DNA of 64,000 bases from contig JAHDVF020000053.1 of the NCBI GenBank assembly GCA_022606425.2, positions 1,240,001-1,304,000 on the forward strand. Direction: 5' to 3'. Below the pieces are notes generated by a model. It was not told the origin of the DNA, ran no database searches, and saw nothing but the letters and a program-made list of their open reading frames with translations. The stretch comes from Lepidostoma basale (Eukaryota > Arthropoda > Insecta > Trichoptera > Lepidostomatidae). Positions 63,001 through 64,000 of the stretch are shown here, piece by piece (position 1 is the stretch's first letter; every line of letters begins with the position of its first letter). Made by a program: the position numbers and the translations under genes.

Positions 63001-63945
63001 GTTTCGCTAACCGATGATGGCGTCATCAGATATTACCATATTTTTTCGGTTTTAAAAAGGTTAAGTATGTCACTTTTTTAGTTGTTGTAACCGTTTTTTT
63101 TGTTGGCATTTTTTATGTTATTGTCACCGTTTTTGTTGTTGTCAATGTTATTGGTGTCATCACATTTTGTTTTTGTCGCCTTTTTGCTGTTGATTCCTTT
63201 CAAGTTTTTTTGCCAAAGCGGTCTCGCTAACCCATGATGGCATCTTCAGATATTACAATATTTGTACGGTTTTAAAAAGGATAAGTAGTCCCTTTTTTAG
63301 TTGTTGTACCTATTTGTTTGTTTTCACCTTTTTTGTTATAGTCACCGTTTTAGTTGTTGTCAATGTTATTGTTTTTATCACCTTTTGTTGTTGATACGGT
63401 TAATGTTGTTTTACCAAATCGGTTTCGTCAACCGATGATGGCATCATAAGATATTACAATGTATTTTCGGTTTTAAAAAGAATAAGTATGTAACTTTTTT
63501 AGCTGTTGTAACCGTTTTGTTGTTATCACCTTTTTTGCTATGGTCACCTTTTTTGTTGTTGTAAATGTTATTGGTGTCATCACATTTTGTTGTTGTCGCC
63601 TTTTTGCTGTTGATACTGGGTTGATATTGGTGTCATCACATTTTGTTGTTGTCGCCTTTTTGCTGTTGATACCTTTCATGTTTTTTTGCCAAAGCGGTTT
63701 CGCTAACCGATGATGGTATCATCAGATATTACAATATATTTTCGGTTTTCAAAGGATAAGTATGTAACTTTTTTAGTTGGTGTAACTGTTTTTTTTTTGT
63801 TGTCACCATTTTATCACATTTTGTTGTTGTCGCCTTTTTGCTGTTGATATTTCATGTTTTTTTGCCAAAACGGTTTTGCCAACCGATGATGGCATCACCA
63901 GATATTAAAATATATTTTCGGTTTTAAAAAGGATAAGAGGTCTGT
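60024..63945 (-). repeat. Irregular tandem array with a hammerhead-like motif
   Basis: About 20 units share GCGGTTTCGCCAACCGATG, TGGCATCATCAGATATTACA, TTTTTCGGTTTTAAAAAGGA, TAAGTATGTCACTTTTTTAG and a T-rich GTTGTTGTCACC part. Motif starts lie near 60081, 60177, 60274, 60369, 60522, 61128, 61309, 61520, 61812, 62014, 62167, 62391, 62605, 62774, 62998, 63218, 63419, 63694 and 63870. Right of 61.1 kb the spacing is 150-290 bases, mostly 200-225. On the minus strand each motif reads CTGATGATGCC...GGCGAAACCG, close to a hammerhead core. No ORF. Confidence 0.85.
60412..60965. repeat. 554 bp foldback inside the array
   Basis: CCGGCTTATTACAGGAAATA at 60412 and TATTTCCTGTAATTAGCCGG ending 60965 are inverted copies. 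Pairing continues inward through GTGCGACGTTGCCATCATCA, the GCGGTTTCG motif (inverted at about 60831-60860) and the (GTTGTTGTCACC) parts, to a centre near 60690 with GTTTTGTCGAAACAAC. This is the only unit in the array with the hammerhead-like motif on the plus strand. A similar left end starts at about 60027 (GCAGAAATACCCCTTAGTGC). Confidence 0.8.
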
Positions 63946-64000
63946 TCAAAAAGTATCGCGAATTTTGAATTTCCGCTGGCTACGTATATTTGATTTTTGA
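63946..64000 (+). mobile_element. Probable mariner-type terminal repeat, cut by window end
   Basis: AGGTCTGTTCAAAAAGTATC then GCGAATTTTGAATTTCCGCT has the look of a mariner-family inverted repeat (GGTCTGTTCAAAAAGT start). The array's sequence stops exactly here after GGATAAG. The rest of the element lies beyond 64000, so this cannot be confirmed. Confidence 0.45.

Noticed and set aside
60024..63945. Repeat-spacer pattern resembling CRISPR
   Set aside because: The spacing is irregular (150-290 bp), the intervening sequence is itself repeated, and no cas genes are present.

Overview
This 64 kb window is an AT-rich (by eye about 70% A+T) stretch of an animal nuclear genome, almost certainly an insect. 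The evidence is the repeat content: RTE/BovB-type and jockey/CR1-type non-LTR retrotransposons, mariner, hAT-, piggyBac- and pogo/Tigger-like DNA elements, tRNA-derived SINEs and hammerhead-like terminal repeats. The order of insect cannot be fixed from the sequence. I find no convincing host gene, exon, rRNA or functional tRNA. The longer open frames are decayed transposon proteins, or low-complexity frames over a CT microsatellite.

Families used below. A: a LINE with a 3' (TTAG)n tail, more than 20 fragments on both strands. B: a roughly 0.5 kb SINE-like element with no coding capacity that ends in the same 3' sequence and (TTAG)n tail as A. C: an RTE-type LINE with a (GAA)n-like tail; one almost full-length but dead copy lies at 1.46-4.39 kb. 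D: other BovB-like RTE 3' ends. E: a jockey/CR1-like LINE with a (TGATT)n tail. SINE-t: a tRNA-derived SINE.

Layout. 0-9.5 kb: family A fragments, the long family C copy, a pogo/Tigger remnant, an RTE reverse-transcriptase fragment split by another insertion, and a family B copy. 9.6-11.1 kb: a 1.5 kb DNA transposon with terminal inverted repeats and a target duplication; its protein resembles the DUF7869-type family with the SDxCGGQN and GHSYLPxDRDFG motifs. 11-30 kb: LINE fragments, head-to-head SINEs, MITEs and several long palindromes. 30-45 kb: a 708 bp long-TIR element, a hAT-like MITE next to a family B tail, a TTAA-flanked piggyBac-like MITE, a fragment of an uncharacterised mobile-element gene, and the longest family A copy. 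45-54 kb: a 35 bp minisatellite (about 16-17 units), a family E copy, a mariner remnant, a CT microsatellite and a complete but dead mariner with TIRs and TA duplications. 54-60 kb: nested B/C insertions and RTE ends. 60-64 kb: an irregular tandem array of about 20 units carrying a hammerhead-ribozyme-like motif, with a 554 bp foldback inside it; a probable mariner end is cut by the window edge.

The elements do not form a host pathway. They behave as layers of parasites: B seems to use the retrotransposition machinery of A through the shared tail, and MITEs and SINEs are nested in older copies. The most unusual signals are the hammerhead-like array at 60-64 kb, the related palindromes at 22-23 and 48.9 kb, the DUF7869-like transposon, and a repeated TACTCGTA octamer that looks like an insertion footprint.
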